Shown piece after piece: positions 26,101-41,100 of a DNA stretch of 64,000 nt (position 1 is the first letter of the stretch; each line of letters starts with the position of its first letter). The stretch spans positions 648,983 to 712,982 of the forward strand of contig WBMW01002277.1 in assembly GCA_013396635.1 (NCBI GenBank), in the 5' to 3' direction. The stretch comes from Penelope pileata (taxonomy: Eukaryota > Chordata > Aves > Galliformes > Cracidae). Position numbers and translations under genes: made by a program. The notes under the pieces are model-generated. The model searched no databases. It worked only from the letters and a program-made list of their open reading frames with translations, and was not told the DNA's origin.

Positions 26101-29100
26101 CAACAGTAAGCACCGTTTTTTGAGAACCAGACTCCAAAATGCAAAAAGCAACGGTTCTGTTAATATAAGAAATGTCACCGAATCACATGTGGAGATGTTG
26201 ATGTCAGCACAAAACACTGTACCTGTTTGTATAACTGAAAGTGCCATATCTAAAAAGTATGCTTGAAACTTGAGATTTCCAAGACCAACCATTACGACAT
26301 CTTTACACACTGTCAGGTAGGCCTAGGAAAGAGATGCAAACATATATCAGAAAAAAAAAAATAGATATAGAACAACAGTTCAGCAGTAGCAAAAAGCAGT
26401 AAAGACAAGAAATCATGGAAATCATTTAATAATCATACACATTTTGAAGCAGATAAGGGATTGGGAAAAAGCAATCCAAAAACCACTTGGCTTAACAAGT
26501 GTAAATTAATTATTTTCACTTTCACACTGTAGAAGACTAAACAAAAAAACACACACATCAAGAATTCCTTCCTCATAGGACCTCAGCATTTCCTTGACAG
26601 AGACAATACATAGTTCCACAGCCCAGCAGAATAAGCATCTGTCCATCCTTCCCAGAAGCTGAAAATACTGGATGAGTGTATGAGTATTAATTAAAAATGC
26701 AAACGGTGGAATCCACTGGTAAATCAGCTGTACTGATATGGGTTTAAAAATCCTGAGATATATTTTTAAGCTCTGGGGTGCTGCTACGTATGGATAAGAG
26801 AAGCACCATTTCTGACATCAGTGACACATAAAAGGTAAAATTCAGTGTAAGAGAACAGATCTGTGCTGTTGTTAAAGAATATTTCCCTGTGCCCATCTTT
26901 TAATCCTCTACTTTCTCAACTAAAATTTTAGCTAAGTGGCCTTGAAAGTAACTCAAAGTAGGTGCACCAGCTAAGTTCACAACTAGTGAAAAGCAAGAGT
27001 TCCAGAGAGTTTTCCAAATGCTATCATTGCCCTTTCCTCCAAAAAACAGTTTCTCAAAAGGCATTAAGTCTGTAAATCTTTTTTTCTCTGGCTCCAGATC
27101 AAAGGCACTGATACTAAGCATTTACTCAGGCAGATTATGAACTCTCTAGCTATCCTGAATTGCAAAATAACATAAAGAGGCTTTGCTTGCATAGATTAAA
27201 GTTAGTTCAAATCTTTTGCTTGACCAAAATCTGAAAAGAGGCATAGCTCAATGGGAAAATCTACGCTAGGTTAAGTGACACATCAGGGAAACAGAACAGA
27301 AGACAATTCAAAAATTGCTTAAACATTATCTATTCAAATGCTTTCTGTGAAAGGTAAATGGAAATAATAGGTAAGGGACACTGTCAGGAGACAGTAAGCC
27401 CATGGGATGATCTACAGCCCTTTCTCTGTCCCTAGGAATTGAAGGGACACTGATAGCAGTACCACAGAATAAAGAAAATCCTTAACACCAAGGAAAACTG
27501 AATAACAAGGGTTTGGTAATTCCACATGACAAAAAGAGACATGCTGGACTGAGCCCATGGGATTTCAACAAATCCAGTGAATCAGTGGTCTATTGAACCC
27601 CTGCTCGTAACAGCAAGTACAAAATTCAGTAACCACCAAAGCAGAGAAGGTGAAATGGGAAAGAATGGCATGTCATGGGGAAAGGGACAGACAACGGTCA
27701 GTGGAGAAAGGAGAGACACCCCAGTCCCTACTCATACACAATGTTAAAGAAGCAACTGTCATTACTGTATATTATACGGACGCTTTGAGACAAACTAGGT
27801 CTGCTCTTTTAGTATTAGCACTGCTAAGAAACCATTAAAAAGCACAATAAATACTTCCTTCTAATAAAAAACATACAAGAAGGGGAGAAGCAAATAGGAG
27901 CTGCTTAGCAAACACGTGGCTTATTATGTAAGACTCAAGAGGCCTGGATTCTCTTAACTTCCAGACAAGCCTTATCAGCCTTTACACCTCAGTTTCCTTT
28001 CTGGAAATAATGATGCAAACGCACTTCAGGACCTGCTAATAAAGCACTATTGGCTAGTCAGTAATATGTCAGATAGGTTTGCAGTTGATAACTGCTGATG
28101 TTATTGCTTATCAATAAAGTTTCATTTTCAATTTGTATTCACACCTGGGAAATTGATCTTACACATTTTAGTAATGCTGGAAAATATTCCTAATTTTGTG
28201 TCAGGTCTATCTATAAGACTGACTTCTGCAACTGCAAACTGAGAAATAGCCACAAGAGTTGTGGTGTGCATACCAATTGCTTCATTCTGAGGAGAGAGAA
28301 CAGCTTATTAAACACAAATTAACCGCTCCCAAGAACGACTACAACACGTGCTTAATGCCTCCTCTTACCCTTCAACAAGGCATTTGGCTGCAGCAGTGGG
28401 ATTCCAGTTAGTAAAAGACTCACCGCCTCACCATTAAGTTCCCAGGAAAGTCCCACCCTCTCTCTCTGCTGACTTCCAGAGATAGGTTTTATGGTACTCA
28501 GCACCAGAATGAAGCATATGGAATTCCTCAGGGCACAATTTCACCTGTGTCTTTTGGGAAAGCAGGAAGGAAAGGAAAGAAGGAAGGAAGCAAGCAAGCA
28601 AACACGATTAGATCTAAATGCTCTTTTTCACAATCAGATCACCTTCCTGTACTTGCAAGTCATCCTCTGCTGTGCTCCAAAAATGCCAGTGCACTATGTT
28701 TGCAAACATGCAATTGCTACATATACCGCTTATTAGACCGGAAGCAGTTCAATTTATGTGAGAAGAGACCTCTAACCTGGATAATTAATTCAGAAATATT
28801 ACTCTGTTTTGAAATGCCATCCTCTTCATCAGTTGCTACTATGAAAGGTAAAACTTGACTTTCTATCCAAGCACCTGTCTCCTTCAGAAGTGCCAGGTAA
28901 TCTTTTCCTTCTTCAGAAAACTGGAAAACAAAACCAATAGAAGTTTACAAATTGTCTAATTCCAGTTCTTTTGGACTTTTCTTATACTGTCAGCTGTAAG
29001 TCCAGCTTACACTGAAAAGGTATAACCATACCTTGTTTTGAAGATGAATACTCAACCTGCAACACAGGCTGAAGGCTCTCAGGCTGGTTGCTTGATTGCA

Positions 29101-32100
29101 GCTACCAGGACTTGTATCAGTTGCTTTCAGAATGGAGCTGAGAGCCTCCTGAAATATCACAGTTTACATTTATATTTTTTAAAAAAAAGAAAAAAAAAAA
29201 AAAGAAAAATCTTTCAAAGGTTTCTTGTTGTATTCTCAGTTTTAAACAAAAGATTTTAAAGTAAGGAAAAAAAAAGATAAAAGCCAACAAGCATAATTTC
29301 AATTTCTTTCATTTTGCAGTGCCAGTACTGATTTACAGACTGTTCTTTGCAGGTACATTCTGAAAGTCCATTCCTTTAATAATGCTCAACTCTAGGTCAC
29401 AAAAATTTGAGACACCTAAAAATGAAAAGGCAGTTAAAATCTGCCACATATAAACAATTTGGAGCTAATGTACTTCTAGCTCAGAATATCTGTCTGAAGC
29501 AGAAATAAGAAGGAAAAGGAGAAGCAGTAATAACGAAGCCTATTTATTTATTCTTGCAGACCTTTAATTTCAGCAAGGCAAAGTACGGTATGATGCACTC
29601 TTTCATAAGCACTGCTTATGGTAAGGACATTACCTTCGCAGCACTGAGAACTTTCATAAGATGGTTCAGCTTCTTTTTAGGAGCAGAGAGCAAGCAACCA
29701 CGATTAACAGGATGAGTCAATAAATATTCAATGTAATCAAGTGCTAATTCTGGCTTCGATTCCTGTGTTACATGGATACGTACTCTTCGTTCAGATAATT
29801 TAACATTCTACATGAGAAGGAAGCACAAAATCAATGTGACAAGGTTAATATTTTGCTTTACAATTAATTCAGAAGGAGGAAAATACAGCATTAACAGCAC
29901 TCTTAACAAACAAAACAAAGGAACAATGCATTTCTATAATCTAACAATTCTTGACGTATGCACACCTTTTTTGGGGATAGCATGTCTGACAACCAGTCAC
30001 AGGCCAATTCCATTACATGTCCCACCTGTCCCCAGCGACACATACAGTCTATCAGGGTAGAGTATTTGCTTTGGTCAGCTCCATTATCAATATTCCTGAG
30101 TTTGGAGATCACACCACAGCTTAAAAGAAAGAAAAAGACAAAAAAAGAAAAGGAAAAAGATGCATTAGCTTTTCATTCATTATTGTAGAAATTATTCAAA
30201 GATAATCAACGGATACAATACCAAAGAGATGCACCAGTGGCTCAAAGACACATTCACAGCACACAGATTTTATTAACTCAGTACATTTATTTAGTGGCTT
30301 CATTTATCCAAATGGGCACTTAGTATGTCAGCTTGTGAAAATTCAACAAAAACAGTCCGTAAGAGATTTTTTGTCATTCACATTTTGGATCTCAAAATAG
30401 TACCTGAAAGTAGGAACAGCAGCAGGGGGCATAAAGGAGGCCAGAATTACCAATGGAGTCGTGCAACGGTCATCCTATGGAAAAAAAGTGCACTACATGA
30501 TGTACATGTACAGACATACATGCAAAATTAAAGACAGAACTTACAAAAGTATGACGAAATTATATCAAGTTAGGGATTTCTTTCTTTTCACTAGAAACAA
30601 AAGTAAAAAAAAAAACTCCTAGCACATGGCTTGCAACCTGTAACTGCCAATTCGTATTCTTAGAGGTCAGTTATCATTTTGTTTTCTGACAATCTGTCAA
30701 AACAACCACCCTTAATTATTATGGGTCTATTAAAGATTAGATTGAAAACCATTGCAAAAGAAGTAACAACTCCAGCTTACAGTTTTGCTAGAAGAAGCTA
30801 GCATTTTATTTCATAATCATGACACCACCTACCTCCTCTCAAGTAACTGGAGCCTTAAACAAATGTCCACTGCAATCAGAAATTTGTAAAAGGCTTTAAA
30901 GAAAAGGGTGCTTATGTAACAACAGTAACATCGAAAGGCACGAGAAGTTGTTACAACACATGAAAACATGAATATAAGGTATAGAAACTAACCTATGTCA
31001 CAAATTTTTCAGACACATGAAATTTGTTGTCCATGCTTCATGAGTACAATGAAATGAAATTATTACCTATTTAGACATCTGAACAGCTGAAACCTTTAAA
31101 AGATGATTTTTAAAGTAACATTTAAAAATATACGTTTAGATTTTCAGGAAAGAGACATCTTGCCTCAATCTGTAGTGCTCTATGAAATAAGCTCCAGATG
31201 ACAGATTTTTTTACATCCAAGCTGCTTACTCATTGTAGGAATATCAAAGTCAAGGGGTCGCCTGCTAAAGCTGGGTATCTTGTCTGCTCACCAGCACCTA
31301 AGAGGAGTGATGTAACATCTACCAAAAAAAGGTTTGGAATGTCTTTGACAACTCCAAGTGTTTTCAGGATATTCAAAGAGTATTTGGTACATCTGTACTG
31401 CAGAATATCATGAAATAAACTGCTTTCCACTCTCTGATTATCTAAAACTGATTTGAATGTTGCTAAGTAGCCAGAATAACTCAATATACTTCACCACAAA
31501 AGTCAAAAGCAAAAAACAACACCAAAAAAAACCCACACCAGAAGCTGCCACTAGATATTGCTTCTAAAAGCACCAGAGGGTGCAGCAGATGCTATTAGCA
31601 CACATCATACGATCGCATTGCATCCTGAAGAATGTCACAAGAACAATTAAACCCATCAAGGAGACTGGAAATATGAAAACAACTGTTACTAATTAACTAC
31701 ATATATCAAATCCAAATAATAAACAAGTGCATCAAAAGATTGTTAGAGAGTATAATCCAATTCTCAGAAGCCAATCACAAGAAAGTGAAAAAGGAGCCTC
31801 AGCTGCTTCAGCTGTTCCAGCAGCTAAAGAGAAACTGGAGCATAACAAGTGGGGGGGTGGAAGGGTCTGCAGGAGCAGGTACAAAAACATGTGGATTCTC
31901 ACCTACAATAAGTACACTATTTTGCTATGGCACATTTTCAGCTACTGATTTCCAAAACTTTCAAATATTGTTCAGAAGAACAGAGTTCTATAAAAAGCAC
32001 CACAAGCAGAACAAGTAATTGCATAAGCACCCCTGTGCTGACTGTTTAAATAATGGTTCACTGGATGCTGGAATTGGAGGACAGCTTTTACTCATTTGTG

Positions 32101-35100
32101 GAATTTCTAGAAACTTGCTATCGTTTACAGAAAAAAAAACATAATACCATGAAAATAGATAGCAGAACAAATAAAAGCATCTGAAGAAAATGCTTAAGCA
32201 GGGACAGGGAAATCTAAGGCTAAATCTAGGCCTTCTTTACCTTAAATACTTTAAAATACTCAGGAAGTACAGAGGCAAATTTTCTGATGGTATAATCTTT
32301 GGCATCTTCATTGTGATCTAGTGCTTTGTGAATACTTCTCCAGAGAATTACAGTAATCTCCAACAAACTTGCCATGCTGCCCACATCATTTATTGACAGC
32401 ACGTCATTCAACACCTGAAACAAACACATAGGTGATATTACCTATTATATTCTAAAATACAAATCTATATTAAAATAAGGTTTCAAAACCTCCGAAAATC
32501 CTTACATTCATTTCACAAAGGTGTTGTGAACATCAACCCCCATGATTCGTTCATAAACTATATATAACTTCAGTCATCCTGAGACACTATTTTTTTGAAA
32601 ATATTTAACTGCAAAAATCAAACAAACTTAGGAAGAGTGGAGTTAGAGAAATTTAAAATTTAAGTATGCTCCACATTCCTTCTAGCTTATTCTATGTGCT
32701 TCCCAAAATCTCTGGTATTGCAGGGCATGAAAATGTCATGGTAGGGGTTCTCCCCAGCTAGTACCACAGATGTCCAAATACTTTCTTTGAGGTTTGTCAT
32801 ATCATTAACTGCCTATATCTGAAATCAAGCACCACAGAAAAAAGTTACCAGAACTTATCATAAGGTAGACTTTCTTACACTCATGTTTTCCTTTTCACCT
32901 TCATCATCATCATCATCAAGATTCTCTTTCCTCGCTTTCTGGATGCAGGCATTCAAGCAGCGCCGAATAGTTAGCATCAATTTAGCTACATTTAAATAAA
33001 ATAAGAATAAATTAGGCATTTACTATTTCTTAAGAATGTTGTTAGTAAATGCTGCTAAGTATAATGCTGGATAGACAATCTGAAAAGCAGGCAAGAGAAC
33101 CACAAATAGCTAGAAAAAAAGATACCAACTTTCCTGGTAAAAGAAAAGTGAAAGGGTTGTGTTTACGGTGGTGACAGCACAGGGAGCTGGAGTACACTAA
33201 CACACGTTGTTTCAAAAGCACTTTACTAAGGTAATATGATCAGTCAAGGAGCAGCAGCTTCTTGATTTTAGCAGTCACTCCATCCTGACTACTTTGTTTC
33301 TATAGCATCAAAATTCAACTGAAACAAAACTCTCCCAGGCTCTCTTGGCTTAATAGCACTTCTAAAATGCAGCCACGCTCTCCACAGTACGTACATTTGT
33401 CACTGGAAGACTATCATCAGATTACGAGACAAATGTTCCACTTTCTATAGCAGCTTCCACATAAAGATCTCAAACCATTTGAGGAACCAGGGTGTTTTAT
33501 TTCACTATTTTTGCATGATTAATTAAATATTGATTTAGATAGTTTTGACATTCATGGGAGGAGAAATGGAAACGAGACCAAGTAACAATACCGGCAATGC
33601 GTACGGTACAGCACTGAAGAGCAAAAACAAAACAATCACTGTTGAAAAACCTACAAACTAATACTAAAACCAAAAGACCTACTGTTACAAAAAAATTCTG
33701 AGAAGCAATGTTGTGATTCTGGTATTCCCCAAGACTCCCAGTGTTTTGCACTTTACCTATATTGGTGGGGGCAGTATATTCATAAGCGTATTGGTAGAAC
33801 TTCCTCGCTGCTGCTGAATTCATCTGGATTAAAGTAACACAGCGCTCGCACCACACGTCCTCAGGCTGGTTAACGGGCAAGAAGGAGTTGAATAAGAGAT
33901 TGACGATGCGTCGCGACACGGGCCGGGAATCAACTTCGAGGCGAGCCAGGAGATGCTCCATGGGACAGATTTTCCAGAACTTTAAAAAGTGAGAAAAGAT
34001 ATTAAAGGAATTGAAACAAAAAGAGGGGAAAAAATATCACGTTTGCTGCTGCCCACATCAAAAGTCTCAACAAATATAAATAGCATTTACCAGAAGAGCA
34101 GGAGCATTTTTAATTTCACAAAAATACTATGGGCATCTCTACTGGAGTTATCACAAAAAGAAAGTCTCTGCAATACACACTGAAGCAACATAAGGACCTT
34201 CTAAAAGAGATGCACGTTAGAAATTTTAAATAAGTAAGAAATTAGTGACAAAACATCTAACACCTACTGTATTTTTACTTTTATATGCAAACCTAATTCT
34301 TTCTTTGAAAAGAGCTGTTTGTCACTACGTAAAAACTAAGAGTGGATGGCAGTTTTCAATAGTCTAACAATATAACAAATAATGGATAAAAAAGGTATCC
34401 CTAAGAACTACACCTGAAGCTGAGAATCATAGAATAGTTTAGGTTGGAAGGGACTTTAGAGATCATCATGTTCCAACCCCCCTGCTATGGGCAAGGACAC
34501 CTTTCACTAGATCAGGCTGCCCAAAGCCCCCTCCAGCCTGGCCTTGAATATTTCATCTTTTCCTCTGTCTTTTATGGCAGCAAATTCAAAATAATTCAGT
34601 GAAGCCAAAAAGATTGTCTGCTGGAACTTTCATACTGGCTGACAAACAACTTTCAAACAAGGATTTCTTATATATGTAACAGCAGCATGAGTTCTGCTTC
34701 ATGTGTTTTTAAAGGACCATCCAAACATTAAACAATTATTTAAAGTACTATTGCAATTGAATATAACAAAAAAATAACCATCAAGCTTATTTATATTTTA
34801 CTATAGAGGTAATTGATAGTAATGGATCAAATGACAACTGTAGATGTCAATCCTTTAAATCACATTTGTATCAGCAATTTGCCTTTATAAATAGGAAGCG
34901 TGAGGACAAAATCAGCACCAGAGCTGAATGCCTGTGAGGTTACAGAGCGATGTTGAAAGGAGATTTAAAATTACATAAGAAAATTATAAAAATGTCATCT
35001 AATCAGATTATTAGGGGAATGTGTGTTTGTTGGGTACTTTAAGAATAGATAAAAACAAGAACATTATAGAAATCACTATTAATATTTGAGAGCCCAGCAC

Positions 35101-38100
35101 TTGCAGAACAACAATACAGTGATCAGTTGTTTCTGCTGATTCTGTGAATCAAGTGATACATCCCCTGCCACTTAACACACAGGCAATCAGTGAAGTACAG
35201 TGTCACAGAGATACTTCTGGCATTCTACCTCAGTGCATGAAGAGAGGAACATCCAGCTTTAGATACTGTTGAAGTGGAAACTTAAAAAAAAAAAAAAAGG
35301 CTGTCTTCTAGTGTACCACCACTTCTAACTTTGAATGTCTCCTCTGGGTATATCTCCAACAACAACATATATAAGGGTATGTATCAACAACAATAACCAA
35401 CTGTCCAAATAAAGGTACAGGTGAACATTCTTCATCTCAGGAGGTTTGCAAATATCTCTAACACCCTGCTGGAGACTTCAGTGCTGACAGTCTGATGTTA
35501 CCTTGTTCTTGTAGTGTTTGTCTCCATTTTACACGTTCTATGGACTTGCCTTATCAAGGTATTCTTCAGATATGTATTATGGAAGTACCAAACCTGCTGC
35601 TGCATTATTGAAATTCTTATCCTAAACCTGAGCCTGTACACAAAAAGCTGAAAGCTCTCGATTCTGGAATGGCTTCCCATCTATCTTGTGTTTCTCGTGC
35701 ATCTGGAGGAATTTGGAATGTATCGAGGTAGTCTAGTCTCAACATAAATCTCTGACTTCCTGTGATCAAAGCAGGAACGTGCACATTTGGCAAGTAGGTA
35801 GTTCTCATGTTAGGGATAGCTGGGTTCCTTGAGCACTGAAGCCTCTGACAAATCATTTATTCAAAGTTTAATTCTCTCATGAACAGCACAGATGTACACG
35901 TGAGTACAAGTCCTAGTAAGTAGGCTTAGCAAAAGACAAAATCAAGATTAAAAAGAAATATTAAATTTAAGTTAGTAAACCATTAACAGCAGAGTGGAGA
36001 AAGAGGTCAAAGGGGCTCTAATGCCTAAGGCTGGACAGTACCATCATGAATAAGAGTCCACAGCAGAACACAAAGTTTATTTAAAATCCTTATGCATACA
36101 AACCAAAATCCTGAAGTACACGCCCACAAAAGATATACAGAACTACAGAAAGAGGTAAACAAAGGTAAAAAAGCAATTCAGTAAAGGTGCTAAGCATTTT
36201 AGGTTGTGAAAGAGTCCTGAGTTGTGCTAAGCAGCTGTGGCTGTTCTGACTGCTCTGCGCTGGCATTGCCGAGGGAGGGCAGGGAAGACAGAAACATGCT
36301 GAGAAAAAGATGTGTTGAGTGCCTGTGATACCAAAAACCACTGAGTAAAACAAAAAGTAGTAAATACAGAGAAACCGCTGGACCTACTGCATATAACAAT
36401 AATCCAAACTTAGTTAAAAAAACAAAAAAGTGAGGGAGAGCAGAACAAGTGTCTATGTGGCTCAAGTGAAATGCAAACTTTCCAGATCTATAAAAACCTC
36501 TGGTACAGTAATATCCAGACACAGTACTATTTCCTGTGGGTACCTGATCTGTGAAGAACAGCCACGGAAAGATTGCAATTTCACTAAGATTAGTCCCAAT
36601 TAAAAAACAACAAATATATATATATACATAAAATATGTACAATAATATATCCTTATCCATTTTTTAAAGGATTCTTCATGGACATCATAATTTCAATAGA
36701 ATTCAGAAAATCCTTAGAAAGAATTACTTCCATACTACCACCTACATTTCGATCAATATCCCTGAAGTGGACAGAAGTGATTAACAGTGAGAGAATCCAC
36801 AAGCCTTAGAAATAAACCATCAGTTCCATGCTTAGCGATATGAAGGGAAGCCTGAATTTAAGCATATGACTACATTAAACATCTATTTTTTTTTCCTTTA
36901 AGGCTAACTGCAGTAGTATCAAAAGTACATTTGTCTTAAAGCTAAATGCCTTGATCTTATCTCCTGACTGTTATCTATCATAGCAGGCACTACTCTAAGT
37001 GCCACTTCACCTACCTTAGCTGCCTTAGTGGCCTTGATTTTCAGCAGCATATCCACAAAAGCCACTCGCACTTTCTCTGAGTTGTCGTGAAGACTGTGTT
37101 GAACTGTTGGCAGGAGCTGCTCCAGTAACGGGTGACTTAGTTTGTTGTCCAGAGTTATCGGTAGACACTGCAAGAAAAAACAACTACGCTAAATCAAAAT
37201 ATTTAAGGAGTAGATTTGCAAAAGAGCTACAGCTAAAAATTGTTGAACTAGACCATGATACTCCTAAGGTTAAATTAAATAGGGGCAGACCCTATGCATG
37301 CATGCTTTTCCTGTAACGTTCTTTAGTAAAAATTCAAATTTCCAGTGAATTGTATTCAGTGAATTCATTTCAGATGAGAGAGCTTCAGATATGCACCGAG
37401 GCCATAATCGTGCCTTCTATCTGAGGGCACAACGTGAAGTACTTTCTGTGGCAGCAATACCAGCTCCCGAAACTGCTGATTTCAGATGAAAAATTGGTCT
37501 TTTTTTTGTCAAGTTACCTTTAATTCAGCTCTTTCTGCTTATAGTATAGACCTCCATACTGCTGCAGTGGAGCAACTGAGAATTATCATGAAGATAGCAC
37601 CAAATTAAAAGTGAATTGACACAAAGAAAATTTTAAGTGGAAATACAGCTTCAGGAATTTCTCCAGGGATGGGTAAAAACCAGTGATATAGAAACATACT
37701 GGAACCCATCTGCATACTAAGCAGAACTTCTACTAGCTAAAATGACTAAATTATCAGGTCCAAACAATGCACCAAGCATATCAGACTACAAATGCAAAGC
37801 AGTTGGGACTCACAAAGCCAAACAGTGACTACTCTGTAAGACATTTTTTTCCATTCTTGTTGTGTAAATTTTACAAAATGTGTACAGAACTCACACGCAC
37901 TAGGAACGTTATTGCTTAAGTCATTTTGCAGAATAATCACCATCCTCGACCTAAAGTGGCCCACGCTAGAAATCTATGCTTCAGGTAAAATGCAGAAATG
38001 ACAATCATGATTTCGTATTCAGAAAAAAGACTTACTTTAAAAACAGAGCATCGAACATCAGCAGATGTTACATCACACGCCAGCTCTCCAATCACCTTTT

Positions 38101-41100
38101 TTAAGAGATCAGCAATAACTGCTGGAGGAATCATCTCCCAGTACTTGGATGTTATCTGACAGACTCCAAGCACCCCTGTGGAGCGGACAACTGGATGAGG
38201 ATCTTCTAAAAGCCTCTGTAATGTAACAAACAGAAGGACAATGTGAGCATATGCATTACTGAGAATCCACTGCTATTTGACAGTAACCTATAATCACCAA
38301 ATATCATTCCATAATCATAATGCAAATTGTCACACTATGAGGGAACTGCCATATTAATATTCTCTCAAGACATTTTATTATGAAGATAACAGGAAAATTT
38401 AAATCAGAACAAAAATTAAGACAAATAATGTCCAATTACTTCTTTTTTAGTTTGACTTTTGAAATAGTTTTGAATATTTTTTTAAAGCTAGCTTACATTT
38501 TGCAGCTGTGAGTTGACTAAGAATATTTAGACTTCTGTGTACTTGACTTTGCATTGGCCACTGTTCATATACATCAATATAAAACTTGGAAATTCAGCTA
38601 CCAGATGTTTACGTTTATTGATGACTTCCCAAACATTTTAGTAAAGAAAATATGTCCATTCTCACTCATCTAGACTGTTAAAAATTTTGTCAGTTTATTT
38701 CTATTGTACTTAATATTTAGCAACATAGTACTAAACTTGTATTGAATGCTTACAAATTAAGCATAAAGCTCTCTTCACCAGTCCTAAGGATCAAGATCGT
38801 TACTCATCCATGCAGCCTTTCAAAAGCAGCTTTCATTCACAAATGAATGGATACTGCAAAACTTTTCCTTTTCAGTGTCAAAAGTGGTGCAATGTTGCCT
38901 GTTGTCAACATCGTACAGAAAACTAAAATATTTGTCTACTTTCGTATTTTCTGCATCCCAGGTGTATGTTTCCCTACAAATGCTATCCTGAAAATTCCAT
39001 ATATTTTAATTGTATCAACAGATAATTTTTCGCTGGTTTTTAACATTTTAGTTTCACTAAAACTTACAAAAAGTTCTTCAAATTGTTTCTGAATTTCAAT
39101 GTCCATCTCTTCAGTGTTAAATCTCGGATCACGAATAGGGAAAGCATCGATAAACAAAAACGCTGCGTTTGATCGAACTTCTGAGTTTCTTGCCTGTTAA
39201 AATGAAGGAAAATTATTTTTTCAATAAGTACAGATTTAAAGGCATACTCTAGAAAATACTGCTCTCCAAACACTTTTAGCAAGTTAGTATTTCTAATTAA
39301 GTAGATGGGAGAGATTCGTTTTTAAATATACGGAAGTTATAGTAACACAATTTTTTTGCTCCTTACATTTCTGCCCCTTCAGCAAAGCCTGAGTTGTCAG
39401 AACAAGCTCTCAAAATATTATCAACTTTAATGACCCTGAAGAGTCACAGTCTGAGTCCTTCTGCTTTCTATAATGCTGAGTAAGTTAAAAGCAGTTGGGA
39501 TTTCTTTTGGTTGCCTGATGTGCATGTTTTAGCATGAATGCTTGAAGCTCCTCTCCAGAACACAAGAATCTTGAGTTCAAGCAAAGCTTTTACTGTTAAG
39601 TTTACACAGACACACAATTTAACTGAAAAGCTCAAGACTATTTCTTCAGGGAAACAGTGTTTAGAAACTAAGTACCAGCACGCCTGGAGTACAACTTATC
39701 CAACGTAAACATATTCAGCTCTGCAGCTATGCATGCAAGTACGACAGCCGTGTTCTGAGCTCCCCAGTCAGCTCATCAAAAGTCTAAGATAAGCCTTGTA
39801 ACTCTCAGACATTGTATCATTTTAATCGCTTTCAGTGTGATACACTACACATTTTGCTGGCTGTAGAGTTCCAAATGTAGAGAAAAATGAAGTGTGTACT
39901 TAGACAATTAGTGAAAAACGATTGGCCCTGTGGACTCATAAAGGACAGAAAATATAGAGCAGGCAACGAAATGAAGAAAAGATGATATTCAAGTATCTCA
40001 GGAAGAAACCTGAAATATAACCACCAGAAAATATTTTATTTATCAAAGATAGCAGTCCTCGATAAGAGCCCGTGCTCACTTCTTTTGGAAGGAAAAGGGA
40101 AGGAAAAATTCTGTTCAGATTTTGGGTAAACTTTTTTTTAAAAGTGAAATACAACTATAGAGAGTCTAATGAAACAAGCAAATTAAGCTTAAGAGCAGGA
40201 AACGGACAACAATTACTTCATTTACAATTTATTTTGTATTTCCCTTCTGAATAGATCCCCACTGGGGGCAGGGGACGGGTGTCTCATCTCCAGGTAGAAA
40301 AACCAACAAAAAACCCACAAATTCTTTAAGCCAACAAAACTAATAACAACGCTAAATTTAATACTTTGAAAATGAGTAAAGCCAATATATACATTTTTTA
40401 GTTGTGGAATTGTGCTTTACTTGATTTTATCACGGGTAATATAAACAGTCTAAAGGCGAAAATCCTGTAAATCTTAATTACATCCTACAAAAATGCAGAA
40501 AATCTTTCTACTCTGAGATCGTCTATATTGAGGACATAACGCAGAACAAGTTAATACGTGAATTAAAGGTGAAATAGCTCTTCTACCTAATATTTCACAT
40601 GAAAATTAACTCAAGCATGTTCTTGTACAATAATGCAGACATTGTCTGCCACGGCCATTCCAGAAAGTCAATTTTGATGAACTGCATCACACTGAATTCC
40701 ATCAAGCTCACTTGAATTCTGAACACAGTACCCTCATTTTAAATTGCTGTCTTTAATTAATTGGAATTTATCCCTACTGTCTTTGCATATTCAAGTTTTT
40801 AACAAAGAGTTTTGTTTTAATAGAGTAAACGTCCAGGTAGAACTTAGGACTATCTTATTTCATCCCACAGTCACCAAGAAGAGCCTTCAGTTATTTAAAT
40901 CATTTTTTTAAAAAGTTACTGTTTCTTTATCATTATGCTTGCAATGTTCTGAGGACCTGTTAAAACAGTTTTAAGTAATACATATTTTTTATTCATATAA
41001 TTTTCAGAGCTCATTTTTAAGTTCCATCTGCTCTTACAAGTCCTGAAATTCACTACAAGTTATTTAAAATGCTATTTTTTTCCCCAGTCAAAGTTAGTTT

